From Isoetes taiwanensis (lineage: Eukaryota > Streptophyta > Lycopodiopsida > Isoetales > Isoetaceae), in assembly GCA_021234155.1 (NCBI GenBank), contig JAJEKV010000274.1, positions 62,001 to 126,000 of the forward strand: a DNA stretch of 64,000 nucleotides, written 5' to 3'. Below the pieces are notes generated by a model that was not told the origin of the DNA, searched no databases, and saw only the letters and a program-made list of their open reading frames with translations. Below, piece by piece: positions 30,965 to 41,305 of the stretch (the first letter of the stretch is position 1; each line of letters begins with the position of its first letter). A program made the translations under genes and the position numbers.

Positions 30965-31585
30965 AATTTCGAGGCACATTATGAAAGGTCTTTGATTCCT
31001 TTAAGATTAGACGCTGCTTCCAAAGGTATTAGTTCCCACGTAGATTTGCATGTTAATAGTAATGGGATTAAGATGAATTGGAAGTTTTCATAATATAATT
31101 TAGCTTCTGTGCAGGTTTGGCTAGACAACAGCGTTGGCTAGAGATGAAAAGCAAGATGAAGAATCTAGTGCTAGAACAGGGCTTCCATTTGCTGGAGCTG
31201 GATTCCAAAGCGGCAATGGCAAGTGCCCTGTCCTGCCTATGGACATGAATCCATTTTTTTTACTAGAAATAATACCATGATCTTCTTATTCTATGCCTCT
31301 ATATCTGCAGACACTGGTTATTGCATTAAAAACTCAGCTTTCAACTCAACGCATTCTCACAAAGATTGCTTGGTTTGTGGTGAAATGTTTATACACGAGA
31401 ATTTGCATACGAGAAATCATATGAACTTTGAATTGTCCTTTCGTTCTTGAGTTTTTCCCCATTTCCTCTTTCTGATGATTTCATTATTTTGCAGGAAGTG
31501 GAGGCAGACCCTAAGAAGAGGGCCAAGCTGCCTCTGGGCTGGAAGTCTGCAGTATTTATCTATGGCATGTTCCTGCCACGAATCC
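30965..31585 (+). CDS. unidentified gene, three linked exons
   Basis: Exon 30,965-31,025 (after ACATTGCAG) reads NFEAHYERSLIPLRLDAASK. Exon 31,115-31,218 (after TGTGCAG) reads LARQQRWLEMKSKMKNLVLE then QGFHLLELDSKAAM. Exon 31,495 onward (after TTTTGCAG) reads EVEADPKKRAKLPLGWKSAV then FIYGMFLPRIH. The phases join cleanly (K-G-L across the first junction). The second intron uses donor ATG|GCAAGT (GC-AG); a GT donor two bases on would lead to an immediate stop, so GC-AG is favoured. The end of the third exon is unclear (GTTAAT near 31,588 or GTATTT near 31,552). I do not recognise the protein; the pieces are charged and helical. It may continue into the membrane-type exon at 33,951. Confidence 0.45.
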
Positions 31586-33950
31586 ATGTTAATGCGTACA
31601 ACATTTTGTTCAAAGCTGTTTATGCACTTTTTCTTAAGTTCTACTACAATATTTTCTGAGATGATGATGACATTACCCTGTTCCTTTCTAAACTTGGGCT
31701 TTTTGGGTGATCAGGCTGCACAGCACTGGAAAATACAGGGCAGTTCTCCATCATGCTTACTACCTTCTCATTTCTCTTCACTTTCATGAACTACGACTTT
31801 GTGGCAGCTGCCAATACCTTCAATAATGTTCATTGAAGGACCAAAACTATTTCTAGCTTCAGAAAACTCGAGTCTTTTAAAGAAGGGATGTGATATAATG
31901 AATAATCATCAAGAGGATTCCACAAATTTTCAGGGTAAAAGAATTGAGGCTGAGTACAGTGCTGATCATTGCTTCAAATTGGAAGATATGTTGTTGCTCA
32001 CGGCATTATTTGTTGTTGACATTGAGATTTTAAGACTGAAGCATGATAAGACAGTTTGAGCATGATAAGACTGAAGAAGACATATCATCTATATGTGCGC
32101 CACATCTCATGCAGCCCCTGACAATTCTGAAAAGGAGAACATCACAATGGAATTGTTAAAGCAAGAGCAGAAGCTTGTGCTTGATCAACTAAATGAAGTG
32201 AAAAGGATAGGTTTGATTACAGAATCTGTAAAAATGAAGGTGCAGCAGCTTGAAGATGTATGTGAGAATACAGAAAGCATTCAGGATGTTCTGGAGGTTC
32301 GGCATTGCATACTTCAGTATATGAAATTGACATAGCTGCTGCAATAATCTGAAATATAAACTCTTGGGGAAACATTAAACATGCTTTTTTCTGAAATTGC
32401 TTGGATTTTCCAGCTCTTTTGCACTTATGCTGTACTATTTGCTTGGAAAAAGCATTGCATTTCTTGCTAGCATACAACTATTTGAGATTGGAACTTCTCC
32501 TTCTTATAACCAGATGCAATCAATCTGATACATACATTCGGTGTTGCTCCTTGAATTTGTATTGGATGTTTTGATGAGCCCCATCAAGTAAGCTCGAACG
32601 AGTAATATATTTGCTGCCACAAATTTAGACACGACTAGAAACATTGCCATAACTCCCAAATCAAAACTCTGTTTTCTGCGCAAGAACATCCGTTGGAGAG
32701 GTCACTGAAAGATGCATAATTGATGCTAGGCATGCATTTTCCAAATTCCTAGCGTAAATGGGCCAAAACAGTGCCAAATCAGGCAATGCTTTTGCTGCCA
32801 CAGTTATACAGTCAGGTAGAAATATGGGCATAATTGCTAAATGAAAACTCCATTCTTTGTGGAAGAACATGTATCGCGAAGATCGTTGGAAGATCTACAA
32901 ATGATGCTAGGTGTACATTTTGCAAATGCTTAGCATAAATGGGTCAAAACATGGCATAATGAGGCATATCGAGAAACTTCTATAGATGGCATGCCAATAC
33001 TAACCAAGCTTCCTGCAATTATAGCTGATGCATTTAAAGGCAATGGCAGCAAGAAATGCCAAATCCTAACATTGTAGGTTAATCTATTACATCTTGAACA
33101 TGTAATTTTACTCGCTTAATGCTTGATCCTGCAGATGGAATATCTGAGCTAGTGCCAGCTTTTTTGGATTTCAGTTGCCAATCGTTTGGTTCAGTTGCAA
33201 GCCATACCTTCTAATAGAAAGCCAAACTCATTTAGCATAATCGTGTTGGAAGAGGTATCGTCCACTAAACCTAGCTTAATACTGTGAAAACATCTGCTTT
33301 TAAGTGTGAGAGAATATGTAAATGGATAGAGCTTCATGCATCGCAGAAGAAAAAGACTTAATGTGCAGGATACCTGCTTACTATTAATATATTTCTTCCT
33401 AACTTATATGTATGGCATTTGCATTATTGCAGGGAGAGTATACGCCACCCAAGCTCTCCAGAGTTTTGTTTTGAGCAACCATACTGCATGCTTTCTCTGG
33501 TGTCAGATTGTAAACTCGTCTTTTGACAAGTTCTGGCAAAAAGTAATCCTGGAGAATTCAATGGCATCGTGAAGTCTTCCCTTCCAGCAGGGTAATCTAT
33601 TGCTTTCCCATAAAGTTCATCAGTCCTCCAGGAATTCATTCTTTTTCGTCATCAATGCATGAATCTGATAGAAGTCATTGTTCCTAAGATCCAAAAGGAA
33701 AGCGTGAAGTATGAAAACAAAGATTCGGACTTGGTGCTGGAGGGAGCCCTTTGAGTGGCACACAAACTGTGAAACTTTGTAATGCTAGCATTGGAAATCA
33801 AACCTGCAAACCTGTTGATGTTTAAGAGTTAAACTGGAGTTGATGAGGGCTTGGCTATGCTGCTAATTGTATTATTTTATTGACTTATGTAATATTGGTT
33901 TGTAATTGAGATTCGGAACAGAACATTTGCATATGATGTTTTATCTGTAG
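31586..33950. other. introns or unassigned sequence
   Basis: Several open frames are bordered by splice-like sites. Near 31,745-31,840 a frame reads TGQFSIMLTTFSFLFTFMNY, a possible membrane helix. Near 32,144-32,334 a charged, coiled-coil-like frame reads LLKQEQKLVLDQLNEV. None can be joined with confidence, so no exon is called. Confidence 0.3.
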
Positions 33951-34127
33951 GCGATTGTTCTGGATCTTTTTGGAAGTTTTGATGGCTCAGCAGCTGGCAT
34001 TGTGGGCATGTACATACTGTGCGAATTTGACATTAATTTTGAGTTTATCACCAAAATCATCTATCCTTATGCTGCTGGTCTTGCTGTACTATATGCAATA
34101 TCCAGGATATTCCTTATTATTTTGTAA
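33951..34127 (+). CDS. possible terminal exon of a membrane protein
   Basis: After acceptor TTATCTGTAG the frame reads AIVLDLFGSFDGSAAGIVGM, YILCEFDINFEFITKIIYPY and AAGLAVLYAISRIFLIIL and then stops at TAA. Two hydrophobic segments are visible (about residues 14-24 and 36-58). The protein-like composition and the clean stop support a real last exon, perhaps of the gene starting near 30.9 kb. No family is recognised. Confidence 0.4.
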   Translation, partial: AIVLDLFGSFDGSAAGIVGMYILCEFDINFEFITKIIYPYAAGLAVLYAISRIFLIIL

Positions 34128-36187
34128 TCATTGCATAAGATCTAGTCAGATTGTAAGAAATTATGGTTTATATATAAATGATTATGATGACCTGTAGGCA
34201 TTATGATTATGATGATGCAATATGCAGGACATGCCATTGGGCAATATACTGGCAACGATCCCATTATGTTGGATAATTTAGATTGTTGTTAAAATCTGTC
34301 AGATCTGGTTACGTATCCCAAGTGATCTGGTTATGATTATGCAATATGCAGGATATGCCATTAGTTGATGATGATAAGGAATTTGCAGCATATTCTGGTC
34401 CACAATGATATTAATAATATATATGATGTACTCAATGATAAGAGTGCATGTCCTTTTTTCGTAATGATTACAGGTGATCTGATCAGATTGTGATACATTG
34501 ATCAGCAAATTTGCTATTTGAGACACATGTATGTTTGTTAGCCACAATAAAAAATTAAGTATAATTAGTTAAAGCTGTGATCATCCTGTGATTATCCTGT
34601 GTCTGCCAGCATTTATATCAAGTTTCTAGACCTTTCTATATCATTATCATGAGCTACGTACATGTAAGATCCAGAATCCATCATTACCTGTAGCATATGC
34701 AGTATCCTGGATAAGATCACGATAGTAATGGATGGAGCCACGTGGTTGATGATGGTAGGTGGTCTGTATGAATAAATAGGGCGAAGTTGGGCGCATTTGC
34801 TCATCTGCATTTCCTTGATGTGCACAGCGATCGATCGCTCACAGGTATGCCGTCTTCACGTTCCTTTCGTGCTTTCGTTCTGTTTGCGTCCTTTCGTTCA
34901 CGTTGTTTTCCCTTCAAAAGTTGTAACGTTACATTATATAATTGAAATGTGTTGTGTCTATTGATATTGACTTTATATTTCGCTTTTTTTTTTTTTTTTT
35001 TTCCCTCTTTTTTCGTTTTTTAATGTGAATTCACAAGTTGGGAGGAATAGGGTCTTCAAAGAAACTGGGATTTTGATAAGGTTCCAAACTTATTCTTCTG
35101 TAGATGCGGATAGACGGATTAAGAGACTAGGACTAAAGATGTCTTAACAAAGCATTCTAGTTCAAACTTTAAGTAGAGGTTACGATGAAGACAGAAGGTT
35201 CAAGCAATATGCTTGAATATAGTGCAAGGAAATCATTAATCTTGCTTTGCGCCATCATGGTGTGCATTTACAACTAGAAGGTGGCCATTGCTTTCATTTG
35301 TTAGGGGTATGCAAATACACGTGTCTTCTCAACGAGAAGGGAAGAGAATATTCTTCGTCACCGAGGCATTCATCCCGTCCGTTCATAGGATTAGGACCAA
35401 ATTTCCGTAATTAGGATTAGGACCAAACGTGGCCGGACTGAATTTTGTACGAGTTTTGGCATTTCCAACCATGCGTGTGTGTACCTTAATATGCCATGTA
35501 TGGGGATTTTGGCATTTTTCTTGGTAGGTTAAGATTAGAATACCGTTTGCAGATTTAGTAAGGCGGATTATTCTGACACTTTGCATAAGGTTTGGAATGT
35601 CCGATTCGGAATGAATAGATTCTTTGGCATTTCCAACCATGTTTATGTATACCTTAATAGACCATCATTGGGAATTTTGGCCTTTTTCTGGTAGGACAAT
35701 TTTGGAATACCAATCCTGGACCTAGATAAAGATGACCATTCTGATACTTTGTATAAGGTTTGGAATTTCCAGCTCTTATTTATTGTTAACATTCAAGATG
35801 GTCCTTTGTGTATATTCGACTATAGCTGAGCTACACTCGAGTAAGGCTCAAATGAACATATTCTCTGAATTAATCCAAATTCCTTTCTATGGTTAAACGA
35901 GATTTAGAATATTCGAAATAAAAGAAAGGTGACCCTCTGAGTCCATGTGTAGATTTATAGAAAAATGCCAAAAAACACTCGAGTGGGCATCGGCACATAC
36001 TTGGTGCCCATACTCAGCATACTGCTTAACCTATATTTAAGGTTTTAATAAATTCAAGGGTTGGTTAAATAGGCTTCAGAACATTCGACGTTTACTTGGT
36101 GTTAATATTCGACATAGTAAAAATTAATTCGTTTCATTATCTAGGTGGTTTTTATTGGGCTACATTCGACTATATTACGTCCTATAA
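34128..36187. other. intergenic, includes a 170-bp direct repeat
   Basis: 34,128-35,400: AT-rich; a motif like ATGCAATATGCAGGA(C/T)ATGCC recurs three or four times between 34,090 and 34,360; a T-run lies at 34,985-35,003. 35,457-35,600 and 35,629-35,772 are two direct copies of a segment beginning TTTGGCATTTCCAACCATG. 35,800-36,187 leads into the Helitron ORFs and may contain the Helitron 5' end, which I could not define. Confidence 0.45.
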
Positions 36188-36598
36188 ATGGACGAGACAG
36201 TAGAATTTACATTAAGTGTACTTCGGAGTTTGGGTATGAGTACAGTTGGAGGTCACGAGTTCTTGCTCGTGTATTCATTGGTTTTTGGTGCAAGAAGGAG
36301 TGGAGAAACAGTGGCATTTCTTAGACGAGTTGGAAATAATCACTTATTTTCAATTGTGTCGTTCAAAGAGGAAGATATGGATAACATTGGAATTATAAAT
36401 TCCAGTTACTTATTTGACGAAGCTATAACAGATGGAAATATAGATCCTCATCACTTATTGTTGTTAAGATTTCATGAAAGGCGACTCACGATGTTAAGGG
36501 CTTATGCAATGTTTTTTTGCCTCGAAATAAGCGGGACTTTGATCTTGGCAAACGATGTGACGATCGAGGTTTTCCATAGGGAAGAATATCGTAGATAA
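36188..36598 (+). CDS. Helitron-associated small ORF A
   Basis: 136 codons from ATG at 36,188. It begins MDETVEFTLSVLRSLGMSTV and includes GVHE-like GHEFLLVYSLVFGARRSGET, then DPHHLLLLRFHERRLTMLRA and a hydrophobic AMFFCLEISGTLILA near the C-terminus. No known domain is recognised. It lies 219 bp upstream of ORF B on the same strand, with AT content like the Helitron genes, and is free of stops. Whether it is an independent gene or an exon of a larger Helitron transcript cannot be told from the sequence. No signal peptide is evident. Confidence 0.5.
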   Translation: MDETVEFTLSVLRSLGMSTVGGHEFLLVYSLVFGARRSGETVAFLRRVGNNHLFSIVSFKEEDMDNIGIINSSYLFDEAITDGNIDPHHLLLLRFHERRLTMLRAYAMFFCLEISGTLILANDVTIEVFHREEYRR

Positions 36599-36817
36599 TG
36601 AGGTTTACTAGGTATGGGACCTACATGTAATTGATCGACAGTGGAATTTCTTGCCGATGGTTTTGTTAATTCGATCAGTTGTTGTGAAATCGAGATGGTT
36701 GAGAGTTTAAATAAATGGAAATAAATATGGACTTTTATGAGTATATGTGTTGACATATGTATGTTCGTCGCGGTTTAGATATCCTGAAGAACTCATTTTC
36801 TATTGCTTTGTAGTGTA

Positions 36818-37228
36818 ATGGAAGAACAATCTCAGAAGGAAGTTAGAAGTACACTATTCCATCCTAGTGAAGATGTAGGTGAATGTTCAAACAATCAGAC
36901 AATCCAAGCAGTGTTGCATGAAGTGCCAATGGAGATAAAGAAAAAAGGAATGTTTGGAGTCAATAGGAAGGTTCGAAAAAGGAAACGAAATCAAATTGCA
37001 TTACATATAGCATCTCATAGATTGCGTGCAAGACCGAGCACGTCAAGGAAATTGGCCATGCAAGTAGAGAGGTTAACAGATGAATTAGACAAGATGTCTA
37101 ATGAAATGCTTAAGTTATCTATGAACGTTAACAAACTGTGTGGACAACTAACTCGATTGCATCGTCTTCTACAAATAGTCGAGTGCACCAATGATGTTGC
37201 AAGGAGCATGTGGGGAAAACAAATGTAG
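36818..37228 (+). CDS. Helitron-associated small ORF B (basic, coiled coil)
   Basis: 136 codons from the ATG at 36,818 (the open frame extends five codons upstream to a TTG). Order of features: an acidic/polar N-terminus (MEEQSQKEVRSTLFHPSED), a very basic stretch (NRKVRKRKRNQIALHIASHR), and then a regular heptad segment (LAMQVERLTDELDKMSNEML, followed by KLSMNVNKLCGQLTRLHRLL). The basic-plus-leucine-heptad layout recalls bZIP DNA-binding proteins, but the canonical N-x7-R/K basic signature is not present, so it is only bZIP-like. A nuclear, DNA- or RNA-binding dimer is a reasonable inference. It sits between two other intact small ORFs upstream of the Helitron Rep. Confidence 0.5.
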   Translation: MEEQSQKEVRSTLFHPSEDVGECSNNQTIQAVLHEVPMEIKKKGMFGVNRKVRKRKRNQIALHIASHRLRARPSTSRKLAMQVERLTDELDKMSNEMLKLSMNVNKLCGQLTRLHRLLQIVECTNDVARSMWGKQM

Positions 37229-37568
37229 GGGAAGGAAACAAGAAAGAAAAAAAAGAAATTGCACCTATTTAATGTGCATATTATTATATAGAATGTACGT
37301 CATTTGATGGTATAAATATCGGCATATGAGAGCGTATTTACTTATAGATATTTTTGCTTGAACTAAGTTCGTTGTTTCTTGAAGAAACGAAATGAATTGA
37401 ATAGTATATCAAGTTTTGCTAACTTTGTATAGTGTAAATCTAAGTCTTACACTCAAATTTGGCTAGATTGGGTTTAAAAAATGCACGTATTGGACAATTC
37501 TCATATAATTGTATGTATATTACTAGATTTCGATAGGTATACCACTGCCCGATGACATTCTCATTCAA

Positions 37569-37898
37569 ATGCACGGAAACAAACGTCTTCTTTGTGTGAC
37601 CATTCGAGAGTTACAGAATATGACAAATGAACCTTATTACATGAATTGCGGCTGGCTTGAGGGATCAGGACCAACGATCTATACTGCACTTGCTAAAACG
37701 AAGTATTTTCCTGATTCTCTGTTTACTCTAGTGGAAGCACTAGACACATATAAGCCATGCGCAGCTTTGGCATATTTTTTACACAAATACGGTAACCCAA
37801 GATTCTGTCAATCAGTTGCTGCATTTCGAGTGGAAGCAAGTTGGGTTGAGGAAACGTTAAAAGTTTTACTTTACAAAATCACGGACGATATGTCGTAA
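37569..37898 (+). CDS. Helitron-associated small ORF C
   Basis: 109 codons from ATG at 37,569: MHGNKRLLCVTIRELQNMTN, then MNCGWLEGSGPTIYTALAKT, FPDSLFTLVEALDTYKPCAA and FRVEASWVEETLKVLLYKIT before the stop. No recognised domain. Compact, mixed composition as in a small globular protein. It ends 375 bp before the Rep start, in the same orientation. It may be an accessory Helitron protein or a captured host exon; the lack of host-like introns nearby favours the former slightly. Confidence 0.5.
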   Translation: MHGNKRLLCVTIRELQNMTNEPYYMNCGWLEGSGPTIYTALAKTKYFPDSLFTLVEALDTYKPCAALAYFLHKYGNPRFCQSVAAFRVEASWVEETLKVLLYKITDDMS

Positions 37899-38272
37899 AC
37901 ATATTGTGATAGGTTGTATTGATTTAGTAATATCTAAATATTGCACGTAGGCCAAGTTCATAATGCGTGCAATTTTGATATACATGTCTACATACATGTA
38001 ATATATAAGCTAATATCGTACACACTATTTGTTTTGTGTGAATTATCCATGTTTTTTATAGTACAAATGAGAAGCATTTCTTAGGCATCTTTCTTTGTAT
38101 TATGTATCTAATTCTGATATATTGCCATAGATATAGGTCTTGCGTATGGATCAACGACATAACTTGATCATGTGAATACGGGACAAAGCGATATAGCAAG
38201 TAAGTATTTTTTGCGCAGTGTATTCTTGGAGAACCATAACAGATTGTAGTGCAAATTAGTATTATTGTCGCA

Positions 38273-41200
38273 ATGCCCCGTAAAGAGTGGTTTGCGAGCA
38301 TACGTGAGGAAGACAGAGAGAAAGTTCGAGAGAAGAATAGAGAATTAAATAGAGCACGATTTGCAAATCTAACTGAAGAGGCTAAGGAAAAAATTCGAGA
38401 GAGGAGCAGAGAAAGGAAGAAGTTGTTACGTGTAGGTCGAGAACTTAATGATGTAGAAGTACAAATAGATACCAATCCTGAAACTAGAAAGAGAGAACAT
38501 GAGAGGCTCGTGAACATTGCAAGAAAGCGTCCAAAGAGAGACGTGTGTGCTACCATGGTGAGTCATGAGAGATTCATAAACGTTGGCACAAATGACCAAC
38601 ATGGCTTATGCTCTGCCATACCCACAACAGATAGGAGTACAACTGAGCAGGCGGTTGAAGATGTCAATATAATGGGTATTATGCAATCGAAACATAATGA
38701 GATTCCTAGTTCTGCAATGGAAAAAGATGATGCAATGGACAACTCAGAACAACGACATTTAGCACATTGGCATGCATGTGCACAGCGTATGAACTTGGCA
38801 ATAAATCGAACTTATACGATGTGTACATGGAATAAGAGTTGCACGTATTGCCAAATACCACTGCTCAATGTCGAACAAAATGGATTTTGTTGTAATAATG
38901 GGAGATGGCTACTTCCACCACTACCACCTTTACCTACAATATTGATGAATTTATATGACACAACTAATTTCGCCGCTGAATCTAGAAAAATAAACAAATT
39001 ATTTTGCTTCAGTGTACTTGGAGTCGACGGCGGATTTGTGAATCTAGATTTCCCTTCTTCTGTTACGATCACAGGTCGTACATACCACAGACTGCTTCCT
39101 ACCACGGATGTTAGGAACCCTATACATTGGTATATCTATGATGAATCACAACGTTACCTGCATGCACGTAACCAGAATGTACCATTCCAATGGGTTGCAA
39201 CAGTTGGCTCAGTCCTTAGCCAAGTAAATCCATTTATTCAACACCTTCGAACTATGGGAAGCATGCATATGCCATTGGCATATATAACAATAGAAGGAGC
39301 TGTTGCAGGTGACGAAATTGCATCCATTGCCGAAGTCAATAACACGACTGAGATCAGATCTCGTATTGCTGGATTTTGGGTACAAAATCAAGGAGAACCC
39401 ACCTTCATAAATATCCTTGATCCCATGTACGAACCACTGCAATACCCTTTGTTCTTTCCCCATGGCACTCTGGGCTGGGGACCTGCAAACGAGTACAACT
39501 TTACTCAATTGCAATGGTATAGGGCAAGGTTACTACATGAAGACCGGTTCCTTCAGCTAGGCCGACTCTGCGGGGAGTACGTAGTAGACATGTATTCAAG
39601 GGTTGAGGACGCTCGGCTTAATTACTTCAGAACACCAGCTTTTCAAAATAGAAGAATGCAATATGACGAGGACTATTCTGAACGAGACAATGATGATCAG
39701 AATGATGTCATCTTGCCTGCATCGTTCTTGGGGTCCAAAAGATGGTGTTCGGTACAAGTAGCAGATGCACTAGCCCTTTCGAGAGCAAAGGGTCGTCCTA
39801 CCTTATTCATTACAATGACAACAAACACAGATTGGCCCGAGATACGAAATGCACTTAAACCAGGACAAAATGCATCTGACGCTCCTATGATTGTCGTTCG
39901 ATGTTTTCATGGTAGATTACAGCGATTAAAAGAATTATTACGAAGATTCTTCCAACGCATGTCATATATGATACATGTTGTAGAGTTTCAAAAGCGGGGA
40001 TTACCGCACGCTCATCTTGTGTTGCGAACGGAACCTGATATACCAATCGATTGTATTGATGAAATTATTTCTGCTGAATTGCCATCGGATCCTATCCTTC
40101 AAGCCCAAGTTCGAAAGTTTATGATACATAGACACACAGAAAGATGCTCCGCGAATAATTCTTCCTGTTGCTACAACTTTCCTAAACCTATAAATCCCAC
40201 GACATATCTCGATTCAAGAGGGTATGTACAGTATAGAAGGAGAAGTGCAGAGGACATGTGGGTAGTCCCATACAATGCATTTTTGCTACATGAGTTAGAT
40301 TGTCATATTACCGTAGACATTGCGTCTACAGTGCACGTATTTTCCTATCTTTATGGCTATATATACAAAGGATTTGACACTGCCAATTTTCGAATAACAC
40401 AAGAGACCCAATCCACAACTGAATCATCATCGGCAAATGTAGAACATAGAACAGAAACGTTAAGAGAATCATCTGAAAATATATCGCAGGAGCAAAGTAT
40501 TAGACCAAGTGTTACAAATGAAATACGAGATTATGTGAATGGACGGTATCTATCTGCGATGGAGGCATCGTGGAGAATAATGTCCTATCATATAACAGAT
40601 AAATCGCCATCCGTGAAATGTCTCCCATTACACTTACAATTACCAAACACGAATTCGTTACTAGACCATTACTTTTCACGACCGTTGAATCCCGAGTTCG
40701 ACTCTCTCACATATGTACAATATCATGAAGAATATACATTACGTCCGTATAACGGAACTTCTACTTTGCAACAGGATGAGTGTCTAGAACAAGATCGAGC
40801 AGGGTATATGAGGAGTATCGTGAAAAAAAGGACTACACGACCAATTATATGTAGAATACGTCTATTGCTGCCTCGAGTCGGTGAAGCATTCTATCTAAGA
40901 CAAATCCTGATACATCGACCTGGGAGAACATGGAATGAACTCAAAATTGTAAATGGTGTGCAATATGACACTTACCGACAAGCTGCAGAGGCATATGGAT
41001 TACTTAGGGCACATAACGAGGGAACATTAATTATGGAAGAAGCAACGTCATTGTCTATGAGTCCCACACAACTACGATTTCTATTTGCAATGGTTATACT
41101 TGATCAAGCACCAGCACTTGAAATATGGAATAGATTCCGAATACCCATGAGCCTTGACTTGCTAGACCAATACTCAAATGATGAAACGGTTGCATTTAAT

Positions 41201-41305
41201 GAATCTCTACACCTAATTAATAACATATTGGTGCAACACGGCACCAATATCACATCTTTTGGCTTAGAATTGCATGCTCGTCTTCGTAAAAGATGTAATG
41301 CATGA
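38273..41305 (+). CDS. Helitron Rep protein (HUH endonuclease)
   Basis: 1,010 codons from the ATG at 38,273. Order: a strongly charged N-terminus (REEDREKVREKNRELNRARF), a Cys-rich putative zinc finger (C184, C190, C193 and a later CC pair), the Helitron-like N domain (YPLFFPHGTLGWGP at 391-404; YVVDMYSRVEDARLNYFR), the HUH nuclease motif in FQKRGLPHAHLVLR (H579, H581), and the tyrosine motif YLYGYIYKGFD (692-702) with catalytic tyrosine candidates Y692, Y694, Y696 and Y698. In Helitrons this protein nicks one strand at the element end and starts rolling-circle transfer in the nucleus. The frame is complete, but the helicase domain is not in it: it continues in the +1 frame from 41,274. Confidence 0.9.
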   Translation: MPRKEWFASIREEDREKVREKNRELNRARFANLTEEAKEKIRERSRERKKLLRVGRELNDVEVQIDTNPETRKREHERLVNIARKRPKRDVCATMVSHERFINVGTNDQHGLCSAIPTTDRSTTEQAVEDVNIMGIMQSKHNEIPSSAMEKDDAMDNSEQRHLAHWHACAQRMNLAINRTYTMCTWNKSCTYCQIPLLNVEQNGFCCNNGRWLLPPLPPLPTILMNLYDTTNFAAESRKINKLFCFSVLGVDGGFVNLDFPSSVTITGRTYHRLLPTTDVRNPIHWYIYDESQRYLHARNQNVPFQWVATVGSVLSQVNPFIQHLRTMGSMHMPLAYITIEGAVAGDEIASIAEVNNTTEIRSRIAGFWVQNQGEPTFINILDPMYEPLQYPLFFPHGTLGWGPANEYNFTQLQWYRARLLHEDRFLQLGRLCGEYVVDMYSRVEDARLNYFRTPAFQNRRMQYDEDYSERDNDDQNDVILPASFLGSKRWCSVQVADALALSRAKGRPTLFITMTTNTDWPEIRNALKPGQNASDAPMIVVRCFHGRLQRLKELLRRFFQRMSYMIHVVEFQKRGLPHAHLVLRTEPDIPIDCIDEIISAELPSDPILQAQVRKFMIHRHTERCSANNSSCCYNFPKPINPTTYLDSRGYVQYRRRSAEDMWVVPYNAFLLHELDCHITVDIASTVHVFSYLYGYIYKGFDTANFRITQETQSTTESSSANVEHRTETLRESSENISQEQSIRPSVTNEIRDYVNGRYLSAMEASWRIMSYHITDKSPSVKCLPLHLQLPNTNSLLDHYFSRPLNPEFDSLTYVQYHEEYTLRPYNGTSTLQQDECLEQDRAGYMRSIVKKRTTRPIICRIRLLLPRVGEAFYLRQILIHRPGRTWNELKIVNGVQYDTYRQAAEAYGLLRAHNEGTLIMEEATSLSMSPTQLRFLFAMVILDQAPALEIWNRFRIPMSLDLLDQYSNDETVAFNESLHLINNILVQHGTNITSFGLELHARLRKRCNA

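Noticed and set aside
36818-37228. Calling ORF B a bZIP transcription factor
   Set aside because: Basic stretch and heptads are present, but the invariant N-x7-R/K spacing is not, so only 'bZIP-like' is stated.
36188-37898. Calling one of the small Helitron ORFs an RPA-like protein
   Set aside because: No OB-fold or RPA zinc motif can be seen in any of the three.
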